A stretch of 64,000 bases of DNA from CAVQCX01 sp963775335 (GTDB lineage: Bacteria > Pseudomonadota > Gammaproteobacteria > Chromatiales > Chromatiaceae), in contig CAVZIJ010000003.1 of NCBI GenBank assembly GCA_963775335.1, positions 1,736,001 through 1,800,000 on the forward strand. Direction: 5' to 3'. Position 1 is the first letter of the stretch; every line of letters begins with the position of its first letter. Positions 51,032 to 59,947 of the stretch are shown here, in pieces. The position numbers were made by a program, and so were the translations under genes. The notes under the pieces are model-generated. The model did not search any database, was not told where the DNA came from, and saw nothing but the letters and a program-made list of their open reading frames with translations.

Positions 51032-53839
51032 GTGACGGATCAGGAGCACATCTTTCTGAGCTACAGCCGCAACGATCTCCTAGCGGCGGCAAACCTCCGC
51101 TCGCAGATGGAGAAGCGGGGGCTTTGCGTGTTCAAGGACGACAAGAGCATCCGCGAAGGAGACGGGTGGATCGAGCGGCTCCAGGACGCAGTGGACGCCT
51201 GCACCGCCTTCGTGGTGCTGGTGGGGCGCGACGGGGTCCGGCGCTGGATCGGAGCCGAGACGCAGGCGGCGCTGAGCCGCCACTTCGGCCCCCACGACGA
51301 CGCCGAGCGCCTGCCGATCTTCCCCATCCTGCTCGGCGACCGGCCCCCCGAGTCGCTCCCGGCCTTCCTGCGCCTGTTCCAGGCAATGCAGTGGAACGGG
51401 AGCGACCCCCTCCCCGAGCGCCTGCTCGATCAGGTCCGCGAGCGCGCCATCGTTGCGAGCGAAGCGGCGGTCTTCGAGGGCTGCCCGTTCGTTGGTCTCG
51501 ACGCCTTCCGAATGGACCAGGCACGGCTCTTCTTCGGCCGCCAGAAGGACACCCTGGAGGCGCTGGCCTGCTTCGACACGCGCGACCGCAGCCGCACCGT
51601 GCATTGGCTGCAGATCAGCGGCAACAGCGGCTCGGGCAAGTCCTCGCTGATGAACGCGGGCCTCCTGCCCCTGGTGGACCAGGGCTGGCTGTGGCCCCGC
51701 ACGGGATACGAGCACTGGCGCCGCATCGGGCCCATGATGCCGGGTGAGCACCCGGTCACCATGCTGGCGGAGCATCTTGCCCGAAGCTTTGGCGCAGAGA
51801 TGGCGGACGTGCGCGGGCGCCTGCAGGCTGAAGACCGCGCCCTGGCCGACTGGCTGCGCGGCCGCAAGCTGGACGATACCGCTTTTCTGCTCGCCATCGA
51901 CCAGTTCGAGGAGTTGTTCACGTTCGCCGATCCCGACGAGCGCGGGCGGTTCGACCGCCTGCTCGCGGCCGCGCTGGAGGATGTCGACTGCCCTCTGTTC
52001 CTGATTACCACCGTGCGCATCGACTTCCTCGACCGTTTCGAGACGCTGCCTCGGCTGCTGGCGGTACGCAATCGCAGGGGTCGAGACTGGACACTGCCAC
52101 CGATCGGCGAAGACGGCCTGCGGGAGGTGATAGGTAGCCCCGCACGGCTTGCCGCTTTGGACGTGAGTGAAGTACGGGAAGCCATGGTCGCGGACGCGCG
52201 AGACGAGCTGGGCGTCTTGCCACTGGTGGAGAATGCCCTGCACTGGCTGTGGGAGCAGCGTGATGGAAACCGCTTGAGCGGAAAGCAATTCAACAGGCAG
52301 GGCGGGCTCGCAGGGATACTCAGTCACAACGCCGATGGCCTGCTTCGACGCTTAGAGGAAAGGGAGAAGGAACGTGCCTTGGCACTGTTGTTTCGACTGG
52401 TCAAAGTGGATCTGGAAGGCCAACGTCATACCCGCCGCCAGATTCCGTTGACGGATGCCATAAATGTAGCTGGCGGCGGAGAGGGGGGCCGAGACCTGGT
52501 CGACCACTTGGCGGGTAAGCGCTCCAACGACGGCGGAAGATCCAAGGGGCCCCTGCGCCTGATCACCATCGCGGAGGAGACCCCGGGCGGCCCTGGCGCC
52601 CAGGAAAGCCGCCGCTGGGTCAACCTCATCCATGAGACGCTGATCCGCAGCAGGGACACCGGGATACCAGGCGGGCCTCACCCGTATTGGCCCACGTTGT
52701 GGGACTATATCGAGCGGCACAAGGCGGACGCGGTGCGGCTTGAAAGCGCCCGACTGCTTGCCTGGCGGATCGAGGACGAGGCCGGCAAGTGGAACGCCGC
52801 GAACCGGGACGAAAGGCTGAGATGGCCAGAGCAAAAGATTCAAGGGGCCCTGCTTGAGCTTGGACGAAGCGGCGTCTCTCTTGCTGGATTGATCCGTTCA
52901 GATGTCGCCCGGGCCTTTCTCGGCCCGACCGATCCAGACGAATTCCCGACGCTGCTCGCCGGCACGGAAGCCGAAGACGCCACACAGGGCAGCGGGCGTT
53001 ACGGGGACGCCTGGCGCCTGCCCCTCACCCACGAAGCGCGGGCGACTCTCGGAGACCGGCTGGCCATCCTCGGCGACGATCGCCCTGGCGTGGGGCTGGG
53101 GCCGGATGGCCTGCCGGACATCGACTGGTGTCAAATCGAGGGCGGCGACGTGACGATCAAGCTGACAACGGATGAGTCGCTCACGCGGACTGTGCCCGCA
53201 TTCCGAATCGCGCGATATCCGGTCACCATTGTCCAGTTCCAGGCCTTTGTCGAGGATTGTTTCCGGGACGGTGGGTGGCGGCTGCCACCCGGGTTTCCGG
53301 CCGACCGCCTCGCCACCACGCCCCCGGAACATCGGGCCCGCCATGGCAATCACCCGGCGGATAGCGTCAATTGGTGGGAAGCGGCCGCCTTCTGCCACTG
53401 GCTGGGCGCACGCCTCGGCCGCGAGATCCGCCTGCCGAGCGAATTCGAGTGGCAGCTCGCGGCCACCGGCGGGGACCCGGACAGAGCCTACCCCTGGGGG
53501 GCCAAGTGGGATCCAGAGGAAGAGCCCTGGCGCGCGAACACCCAGGAGAGCGGTCTCGGCCACTCGACGGCCGTCGGACTCTACCCGCCTGGCGCATCTC
53601 CTGATGGCGTGCTGGACATGGGGGGCACTGTCTGGGAATGGTGCCTGAACAGCTACGGTTCCCCAGACGACATGGACTACCCGGCCGATACGAGCGACTC
53701 CCGTGTGCTGCGCGGCGGGTCCTGGGACCTCGTTCAGGTCGACGCGCGGTCGGCCGCCCGCGGCGGGGACGGCTCGGGCGTCCGGGACAACAATGTCGGT
53801 TTTCGGGTGTTGTGCTCGTCCCCCATCCGGGAACACTGA
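51032..53839 (+). CDS. TIR - AAA/STAND ATPase - FGE-sulfatase (C-type lectin fold) protein, DGR target 1
   Basis: This 935-residue protein starts at GTG 51032 (CAGAGG upstream). The TIR domain spans about 1-140 (HIFLSYSRNDLLAAANLRSQ; Glu in RRWIGAETQAAL is the candidate NADase residue). The STAND-type ATPase has Walker A ISGNSGSGKSSLMNAG near 200 and Walker B FLLAIDQFEELFTF near 290. The winged/helical middle leads to an FGE-sulfatase/SUMF1-like domain from about 690 (FRIARYPVTIVQFQAFVEDC, MGGTVWEWCLN, VLRGGSWD). The last 40 residues lie in variable repeat VR1. The plan is that of a sensor-switch-effector: the lectin-fold end binds ligand, the ATPase oligomerises, and the TIR depletes NAD. 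The ligand is unknown. Confidence 0.9.
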   Translation: MTDQEHIFLSYSRNDLLAAANLRSQMEKRGLCVFKDDKSIREGDGWIERLQDAVDACTAFVVLVGRDGVRRWIGAETQAALSRHFGPHDDAERLPIFPILLGDRPPESLPAFLRLFQAMQWNGSDPLPERLLDQVRERAIVASEAAVFEGCPFVGLDAFRMDQARLFFGRQKDTLEALACFDTRDRSRTVHWLQISGNSGSGKSSLMNAGLLPLVDQGWLWPRTGYEHWRRIGPMMPGEHPVTMLAEHLARSFGAEMADVRGRLQAEDRALADWLRGRKLDDTAFLLAIDQFEELFTFADPDERGRFDRLLAAALEDVDCPLFLITTVRIDFLDRFETLPRLLAVRNRRGRDWTLPPIGEDGLREVIGSPARLAALDVSEVREAMVADARDELGVLPLVENALHWLWEQRDGNRLSGKQFNRQGGLAGILSHNADGLLRRLEEREKERALALLFRLVKVDLEGQRHTRRQIPLTDAINVAGGGEGGRDLVDHLAGKRSNDGGRSKGPLRLITIAEETPGGPGAQESRRWVNLIHETLIRSRDTGIPGGPHPYWPTLWDYIERHKADAVRLESARLLAWRIEDEAGKWNAANRDERLRWPEQKIQGALLELGRSGVSLAGLIRSDVARAFLGPTDPDEFPTLLAGTEAEDATQGSGRYGDAWRLPLTHEARATLGDRLAILGDDRPGVGLGPDGLPDIDWCQIEGGDVTIKLTTDESLTRTVPAFRIARYPVTIVQFQAFVEDCFRDGGWRLPPGFPADRLATTPPEHRARHGNHPADSVNWWEAAAFCHWLGARLGREIRLPSEFEWQLAATGGDPDRAYPWGAKWDPEEEPWRANTQESGLGHSTAVGLYPPGASPDGVLDMGGTVWEWCLNSYGSPDDMDYPADTSDSRVLRGGSWDLVQVDARSAARGGDGSGVRDNNVGFRVLCSSPIREH
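53701..53827 (+). repeat. DGR variable repeat 1 (VR1)
   Basis: It aligns end to end with the template repeat at 54048-54174. About 18 of 20 core differences fall at template adenines (changed to G, C or T); the two exceptions are single T/C exchanges. The invariant 3' part (GTCGGTTTTCGGGTGTTGTG) is the initiation region. Confidence 0.93.
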
Positions 53840-53846
53840 TCACTGG

Positions 53847-53884
53847 GTGCCGCGCGAGCGGCACGGACGGCGCGCAGCGCCGTC
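53847..53884 (+). other. Tandem hairpins after VR1
   Basis: GTGCCGC-GCGA-GCGGCAC (53847-53864) and GACGGCGC-GCA-GCGCCGTC (53866-53884) lie 8 bp past the stop. A GNRA-type loop hairpin just downstream of the VR is a known feature that promotes DGR retrohoming. T6 follows at 53894, so the second may also terminate transcription. Confidence 0.75.
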
Positions 53885-54047
53885 TACGCGCGATTTTTTG
53901 GGCCCGCGGAAGGCGCTCTGATTGGGGTCGGCGGCGAGCCGGAATCTCCGCGCGATACGCCGATCCCTGCCCTAGCCAAGGCCCGGCTTCCGGCGCATAA
54001 TCACTGCGCCGGCTTCGCGGCCGGTGGGGTCGCCCGTTGACTTGAGG

Positions 54048-54174
54048 CCGTGTGCTGCGCGGCGGGTCCTGGAACAACGATTAGGACAACGCGCGGTCGG
54101 CCAACCGCAACAGGAACAACCCGAACGACCGGAACAACAATGTCGGTTTTCGGGTGTTGTGCTCGTCCCACATC
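54048..54174 (+). ncRNA. DGR template repeat (TR)
   Basis: This non-coding copy of the VR has ten AAC codon-phase triplets (TGGAACAACGATTAGGACAA and onward). It shares the flanking invariant ends with both VRs. A TAG in the VR reading phase would stop translation if copied faithfully. A possible -10 (CATAAT, about 53995) lies upstream. The TR is transcribed toward avd and the RT. Confidence 0.92.
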
Positions 54175-54354
54175 TTTCCGATCCTTCCAGGGCGAGGTAT
54201 CTTCGGATGCCGAGCGGGTGGACCGGCTCCGCGATGCGGACCGCGGCCACTTTCAGAATTGTCCGCCGACCAGGGTTTGCGGGCCGAAGCGAGGAAGGAG
54301 AGATGGCGCGGGTCGGTCCTGTCCGCACGGCTCGGCCTTGCCGGACCGTCGGGC

Positions 54355-54400
54355 GCATACAAAACAGGGGCGCCGGCCGGACTTGCTCCCCCGGCGCCCC
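54355..54400 (-). terminator. Rho-independent terminator of avd
   Basis: GGGGCGCCGG (54367-54376) pairs with CCGGCGCCCC (54391-54400); on the minus strand TGTTTTGT follows. It lies 37 bp beyond the avd stop and may also bound the TR transcript. Confidence 0.65.
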
Positions 54401-54436
54401 GCCTCTGCCACGAACCAGCGGTTGTGTTTCGCTGGC

Positions 54437-54781
54437 TCAGGTCCGTTCGGAGCGAAGCCAACCGCCAAGCAGCCGACCGATCTCGGCGACCATACGGCTG
54501 GCGTGGGCATACTGGCCGTCGCTCAGCCAGCGCCAGCGGTGGGCCAGGCGTAGATAGATGCGCAGGCGCCCGAGGGCGGCATCGGCACTGCGCAGAGCGG
54601 ATACCCGTGAGCGGCCCTCCCGTGACTGGGCCTCCACCAGCGCCTCCTGCAGATCCAGCGCGGCGTCCATCAGCCGCTGGGTCGCGGTGGAACGGTACGC
54701 CCGCGGGAAACGCTCGGATTTCGGCAGCAGCCATTCCAGCAGATCGAACGTCCGCGCGAAGATCACCATGTCTTCGGCCAT
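54437..54781 (-). CDS. avd: DGR accessory variability determinant
   Basis: This 114-residue all-helical protein reads MAEDMVIFARTFDLLEWLLP, SERFPRAYRSTATQRLMDAA and LRIYLRLAHRWRWLSDGQYA, the four-helix bundle of Avd that binds the DGR reverse transcriptase and TR RNA. The start at 54781 has GGAG 7 bp upstream; the longer frame to 54856 is not family-like. It is encoded on the opposite strand to the RT, with starts only 34 bp apart, so the two are divergently transcribed. In most DGRs avd precedes the RT on the same strand. Confidence 0.85.
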   Translation of the reverse strand: MAEDMVIFARTFDLLEWLLPKSERFPRAYRSTATQRLMDAALDLQEALVEAQSREGRSRVSALRSADAALGRLRIYLRLAHRWRWLSDGQYAHASRMVAEIGRLLGGWLRSERT

Positions 54782-54814
54782 GTCTCGGCTCCGTATGCAA
54801 CCTGTTTCCCGACC

Positions 54815-55924
54815 GTGGCGGTGAGCGCCGCGGTGACCACTCCGGCCTTTCGCCACTTGTGCTCATGGGAGAATCTGGTGCTCGCTTGGCGCAAGGCCGC
54901 TCGCGGCAAGCGCGGAACGGCCAGCGTCGCCCTCTTCGAGTACCGGGCGGAAGAGCGCTTGGCGGAGCTGCGCAACGCGCTGCTCGCCGGGACCTACCGT
55001 CCGGGCGGCTACGTCCACTTCCACATCAAGGAACCGAAACGACGCAAGATCAGCGCCGCCGGCTTCCCGGACCGGGTGGTGCACCACGCCCTGTGCAACC
55101 TGATCGAGCCCCGTTTCGAGCGCCTCTTCGTTCCCGACAGCTACGCCAACCGGGTCGGCAAAGGCACCCAAAAGGCCATCGACCGGCTCCAGGAATACGC
55201 CCGTCGCTACCCTTATGTGCTGCGGGCGGATATCGTGCAGCACTTCGCCTCCGTCGACCACGAGATCCTGCTCGATACCCTCCGTCGCCAGATCCCCGAG
55301 GCCGATGTCATGGCCTTGGTCGAAGCTGCCGTCGGCAGCGGGCGGGGCGTCCTGGACGAGGAGTACCGTTTCCTGCGCTTCCCCGGGGACGATCTGCTGG
55401 CCATCTGCCGGCCGCGGGGCCTGCCGATCGGCAACCTCACCTCCCAGTTCTGGTCGAACTGCTATCTGCATCCCTTCGACCAGTTCGTGAAGCGGGAGCT
55501 CGGGTGCCCCGCCTATCTGCGCTACGTGGATGATTTCGCGCTGTTCGCCGACAGCAAGCGCGAGCTTTGGGCCTGGAAGGGCGCCGTGATCAAGCGTCTC
55601 GCCCGGCTGCGGCTGGTCATTCACGAGACGCGCACACAGGTGCTGCCGGTAGCTGCCGGTATCCCCTGGCTCGGCTTCGTCGTCTACCCGACCCATCGCC
55701 GGGTGAAGGCGCGCAAAGTGCGCAACGCCCACAGAAGGCTGCGCTCCCGGCTTGCCGCCTATCACGCCGGGGAGATCAGCTTCGCCGAGCTCGACGCCAG
55801 CATCCGCGGCTGGATCGCCCACGTCGGTCATGCCGACAGTTGGGGGCTGCGCGAGCGGGTGTTGGACTCGCTGGTCATCCGTCCCGCCGAGCACCGCCGC
55901 GCGCTCGCGGCGAGGGGCGCGTGA
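54815..55924 (+). CDS. DGR reverse transcriptase
   Basis: This 369-residue protein has a GTG start at 54815. It begins FRHLCSWENLVLAWRKAARG, as DGR RTs do, and has RT blocks ERLAELRNALLAGTYRPG, FPDRVVHHALCNLIEPRFER, YVLRADIVQHFASVDHEIL, the DGR-type GLPIGNLTSQFWSNCYLHPF and the catalytic YLRYVDDFALF. The C-terminal thumb/X region ends at 55924. The SQFWSN-type box 4 is what separates error-prone DGR RTs from group II intron RTs. All three catalytic Asp are present, so it appears functional. It copies TR RNA with mutation at adenines. Confidence 0.92.
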   Translation: MAVSAAVTTPAFRHLCSWENLVLAWRKAARGKRGTASVALFEYRAEERLAELRNALLAGTYRPGGYVHFHIKEPKRRKISAAGFPDRVVHHALCNLIEPRFERLFVPDSYANRVGKGTQKAIDRLQEYARRYPYVLRADIVQHFASVDHEILLDTLRRQIPEADVMALVEAAVGSGRGVLDEEYRFLRFPGDDLLAICRPRGLPIGNLTSQFWSNCYLHPFDQFVKRELGCPAYLRYVDDFALFADSKRELWAWKGAVIKRLARLRLVIHETRTQVLPVAAGIPWLGFVVYPTHRRVKARKVRNAHRRLRSRLAAYHAGEISFAELDASIRGWIAHVGHADSWGLRERVLDSLVIRPAEHRRALAARGA

Positions 55925-55987
55925 CCCCGGAGCTCCATTCGGCGCGCTACCCGTCGCGGCGACCGGAGAAGTACGCCGCACGGGTAG

Positions 55988-56023
55988 ACGGCGCTACGCG
56001 CCGTTCGTGCCGCTCGCGCGGCA
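55988..56023 (-). other. Tandem hairpins after VR2
   Basis: On the minus strand TGCCGC-GCGA-GCGGCA (56008-56023) and ACGGCGC-GTA-GCGCCGT (55988-56004) follow the corrected stop of target 2, matching the pair after VR1 in sequence, loop and order. Confidence 0.75.
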
Positions 56024-56031
56024 TCCAGTGA

Positions 56032-58723
56032 TCAGTGGTCGCGGATGGGGGACGAGCACAACACCCGAAAACCGACATCGCCGTCCCGGTCCGCCGGGAG
56101 GTACCTGTAGCGGTTGGCCGACCGCGCGTAGTCCCAAACCGTCGCCCCAGGACCCGCCGCGCAGCACACGGCGGTCGAAGTCTGGACGTCCGGAGGCGGT
56201 GACGCGAGGATTCTCGTGCTTGTTCAGACACCACTCCCAGACGGTGCCCGCCATGTCCAGGACTCCCGCAGGCGAAGCACCCGCCGGGTACATACCGACG
56301 GCGGTGGCGGCTCCCAGCCGGCTCTCGAAGCTGTTGGCGCGAAACGGCTCCTGCCTCGGGTCCCAGTCGGACCCCCAAGGATAGACCCGAGCGGGGTCCG
56401 CGGCCGTGGCCGCCCGCTGCCACTCCCACTCGTCGGGGAGGCGCAAGCTGGCGTTCAGGCGTTCGCCGAGCCAGCGGCAAAAGGCCAGGGCGTCGAACCA
56501 GCTCACGTAGACCGCGGGGTGGTTGCCGTAGCGCCCGAAGTCGTAGCTGTCGCCCTCAGGATCCCGATCGAGGTCGTCGCCCCACCACCGCGGATCGCGC
56601 CAGCCGTCCTCTGCCGTCAGGAAGGCGCGGTACTGGGCGACCGTGACCGGGTAGGGGGCGATGTGGAAGCCCTCCAGCCGCTTGCGCAGCGCCCGCTTGC
56701 CAGGCAGGAAACGCCGCTCGACCTCGATGGCCGCCTGGCCGCCCGAGACGGCGCGCCAGGCGATGTCCGGCGTGCCGTGCGCATCGACGCCGACACCGGG
56801 ACGGGGGTCGCCCAGCGCATCCAGGCGCTCGCCGATGAGGGCGCGGCGCCTGTGGCCGGTTGCGGGCCGCTCCAGCTCCGCCAGCATCGCGGCCGGATCG
56901 ATGGGGCCGAGGAACTCCCGCTCCTCGTCGCTCAGCGCGACCTCAGAGCCGAGTTGCCTCAAGGCCACCGCGGCCTCCCGGACCCGCTCGTGGGACCACA
57001 GGTAGCTTGGGCTCTTCTGCCTGGCGATCCAGGTCCGAGCGTCGGCCTGGAGCTGACGCACGGTCAGCAACTCCCCGCGGCGGGCTTCGACCCACTCATC
57101 CAGCCTGGGCCAGTGCCGCAGGAGGGCCTCGTGAGCCACCTCCACCAGTTCGTCGCCGCCCGTCCAATCGCGGCTGGTCACCAGGAGGCGCTCGTCGGCC
57201 AGCCGGCGGGCCACGGCCTGGCCCACCTCGCCCAGCTCGCCGAGGCGGGCGCGCCGGCGCAGGTCCGTGCGCGCCTCGCCCACATGCACCAGGGCGGAGA
57301 AGATGCCGGGCACGGCCTCGCGCTCCCGGGGCTCCAGGCTGTCGTAGACGGTATCGGCACGGCTGACGATGGCCTTCTCCAGGCCGCCCATGGCGCGGTA
57401 AGCCTCGAGCGTTAGGCTGTCGCCGTCACCCGCCCGCTCGGCCCAGAGCTGCTGCAGGGTGAACTCCAACAGGGGCAGGTCGCCAGGCCGGCCGACCGCG
57501 GCGTCGAGCAGGACCTCGGCCAGGGCGTCCGGGACCCCCAGCCCGGTGATCTCCGCCGGGCGACGGATCACCGTCTCCAGGGCCACGCGGTCCAGGGCGC
57601 GCAGGTGCACGACGGCGGGGTCGGGCAGACGGGCAGCCAGAGGCTCGTCGTTGAGGACCTCGCCCCAGTAGTCGGCGCGCAGGGTGAGCACCACTCGCAG
57701 GGGCGCGCGACGAACGGCATCGAGCAGCATCCCGATGAAGCGGCGCACCCGCTCCTTGTGGGTCTCGCCGGCGACGGCCTGCGTGGGACGGTAGGTGTAG
57801 AGCTCCTCCCATTGGTCGGCCAGCAGTAGCAGGTGGGTGGTTCCCGGCTCCTCCTCGAGGATCTGGCCGACGACATGGATCAGATGCTCGGCGCCGTCGC
57901 GCTCCAGCCGCTCCTGGAGGCGCTCGCACTGATCGTCGATGTCCGCTTTGGACCAGGCGAGGATCAGCTCGGGCTCGCGCAGCGGGAGCAACGCCCGCGC
58001 CAGGGCGAGGAAGGGATTGCTGCCCGGCACCAGGTCCGCGACCTGCCAGACCCGCTCGCCCATCTGCCGCCTCAGGTGCGGAATCAGGCCGGCCCGCACC
58101 AGGGAGGACTTGCCGCTCCCGGAAGCGCCGACCACGGCGACCAGGGGATGGTCATCGACGGCCCCGGCCAGGCATTCCAGGTCCGGCTCCCGACCGAAGT
58201 AGAATCCGGCGTCCTCCTCGCGAAAAACCCCCAGGCCCCGATAAGGGCAGATACGGGCTCGCGGATCTGGGTGCGCGTCGTCGTAAAGCTCCGCCGGTGC
58301 CTTGCCCTCCACCGCCCCGACGATCAGGTCCGCCGCCCGCGGGTCCCAGCCTTCGACCCAGGTATTCTGCAGTAGGAAGACGAGCCCGGCCTGACGTTCG
58401 CTGCCTTGGTCGAGCAGCACGGGGATCACGGGGAGCGGCCGCTCCCCCTTCGATCTCCGGCTCTGAATGTCCAGGGCCGCCGCCGCCTCGCGCTGCTGCC
58501 ACGACCCGAGGCCGTTGCGGCCGACGGCCACGGCGACCGCCCCGCTGGCCTCGAGATTTCGTTCCAGAGCCGCCGGCCAGAACTGGCCGGGGCGCAGATA
58601 CCAGTCATCCTTGAAGACCTTCAGCCCCCGCTCCCGAAGCGCCTCGGCCAAGGAATCGACGAGCTTCCGGTCTAGCCGGTTATAGCTGAGGAAAAGGTCG
58701 AACCGAGGATTCCGTTCGTTCAC
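56032..58723 (-). CDS. TIR-like - STAND ATPase - FGE-sulfatase protein, DGR target 2, frameshifted inside its variable region
   Basis: This protein of about 897 residues starts at ATG 58723. The N-terminal TIR-like domain (FDLFLSYNRLDRKLVDSLAE, VFKDDWYLRPGQFW) has Glu in SWQQREAAAAL. The ATPase has Walker A VVGASGSGKSSLVRAGL and Walker B LLLLADQWEELYTY, then a winged-helix and arm region. The FGE domain runs FHIAPYPVTVAQYRAFLTAE to MAGTVWEWCLN and RRVLRGGSWGDG. In VR2 a run GGG (56133-56135) has one base more than the template; as written the frame reads on to 55994 and loses the lectin end. Removing one G restores DYARSANRYRYLPADRDGDV then GFRVLCSSPIRDH with stop at 56032. Confidence 0.88.
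56044..56171 (-). repeat. DGR variable repeat 2 (VR2)
   Basis: It aligns with the template repeat with 16 adenine-position changes, one C-to-G change and one inserted G. The 3' initiation region is identical to VR1 and the template up to the CCCCCATC/CCCACATC difference that marks the two VR ends from the TR. Confidence 0.9.
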
Positions 58724-59092
58724 GGGTCCCTGTCATCTCAGTCAGCCAGTCATCGCGCTTGAGCATAGGGCTTTTGGCGCGCAGATCCTAAGTGTATGTC
58801 CCCCACTCGCGCCCGGCACCAACTATCCCCCCCGAATACCTGGATGCCCTGGAACAATGCCCTAACTTCCGGCGACGGCGCAACGCAGAGAGTTCTATAT
58901 GCGTCCACAATGGGGAGCCAAGAAGGATGACAAGATCATTTCCGGTGGGCCAGGGCCGTTCGGCTGGACACGCAATTCCCGGTGTCGGCGACCGGCGCCC
59001 GAATAGACTGTCCGCAGTAGGCGTCGCGGGCCTGTCGGCTTAGAATGGGCAACCCCGCTTGGGGAGACAGACAGCAACGAGGAACCTGCGGC
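58724..59092. other. Intergenic region between the DGR locus and the CsgG-like gene
   Basis: No coding sequence is supported. It should hold the divergent promoters of target 2 and the CsgG-like gene, but no clear -35/-10 pair was found. The shift here from accessory to apparently chromosomal genes suggests an island boundary. Confidence 0.4.
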
Positions 59093-59908
59093 ATGAATCA
59101 AAGTACCTGGACCAAGACTCGATTGGCGGCGGCTGCGCTGCTGGCGGCGGTCAGCGCGACTGCCTCGGCGGGCTTCCCTGGCTTCAGCAACCCCTCGCCG
59201 ACGGCGGGTAGCGAGACCTCGGAGAGGGCCAATGCCACGGCCGACAAGGCGATGTACCAGAAGATCGAATACGTCAACGCCTCCAAGCCGGGACCGAAGA
59301 TCATCGTGCTGCCGGGCGAGATCAAGAGCACCAACGCATCGTTCGAGCAGAAGGTGACCGCCAACAACATCGCGGACTACGCCGAGCTCGAGCTCTCCAA
59401 CGCCAACTTCCACGTGCTGGAGCGGGCGGACCTGGGGCCGATCATGCATGAGTTCCAGCTCGCCTACTCACTCGGCGACCCCGACGAGGCACACAAGCTG
59501 CTGCGCAAGGGCAAGCTCAAGAACACCCGGTGGATCATCAAGTTCGACATCCTCAAGGCCGAGCAGGTCGCCACAGCCCACAAGTCGTTCAACGCCGGGA
59601 CCGTCGGCAACATCATCGGCATCTTTGCCCACAACGAGGCCGGGGCCGTCGCCTCGACTGCAGGGGGGTCCATTGGGACCGACGAAGGCACCGGCGTCTG
59701 GGTCATCGGCATGCGTTACAAGCTGATCAACGCCGAGACGACCGAGCAGGTCGCGACCGGCTATTTCGAGGAAAAGCAGGAGCTCGGGCACAAGGGCGGC
59801 TCGATGCTCGGATTCAGCAGCGGCGAGAGCGGCGGGCTGACCCTCGATGGCATGGTCCAGCGCCTCGTCCAGGAAGCGGTCTACGATATCGACGAGAAGC
59901 ACAAGTAA
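59093..59908 (+). CDS. CsgG-like exported protein
   Basis: This 271-residue protein has a signal peptide (LAAAALLAAVSATASAGFPG) and a CsgG-type core: KIEYVNASKPGPKIIVLPGE, NFHVLERADLGPIMHEFQLA, KNTRWIIKFDILKAEQVATA and VIGMRYKLINAETTEQVATG. CsgG-fold proteins form outer-membrane or periplasmic assemblies. The lipobox Cys of true CsgG is absent, so a soluble periplasmic role is likely. The start at 59093 follows GAGGAACC. It is opposite the cyclase operon, with stops 39 bp apart. Confidence 0.65.
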   Translation: MNQSTWTKTRLAAAALLAAVSATASAGFPGFSNPSPTAGSETSERANATADKAMYQKIEYVNASKPGPKIIVLPGEIKSTNASFEQKVTANNIADYAELELSNANFHVLERADLGPIMHEFQLAYSLGDPDEAHKLLRKGKLKNTRWIIKFDILKAEQVATAHKSFNAGTVGNIIGIFAHNEAGAVASTAGGSIGTDEGTGVWVIGMRYKLINAETTEQVATGYFEEKQELGHKGGSMLGFSSGESGGLTLDGMVQRLVQEAVYDIDEKHK

Positions 59909-59947
59909 TCCCAGGCTCGGCGTCCCGGCTCCGGGCCGGGGCGCCGG

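Noticed and set aside
51080..52327. Minus-strand 415-residue frame opposite the TIR-ATPase gene
   Set aside because: No motif; the plus-strand gene has continuous TIR and Walker motifs.
53701..54174. VR1 and TR as an ordinary tandem duplication
   Set aside because: Substitutions are concentrated at template adenines and a third copy lies in a different gene, which a simple duplication does not predict.
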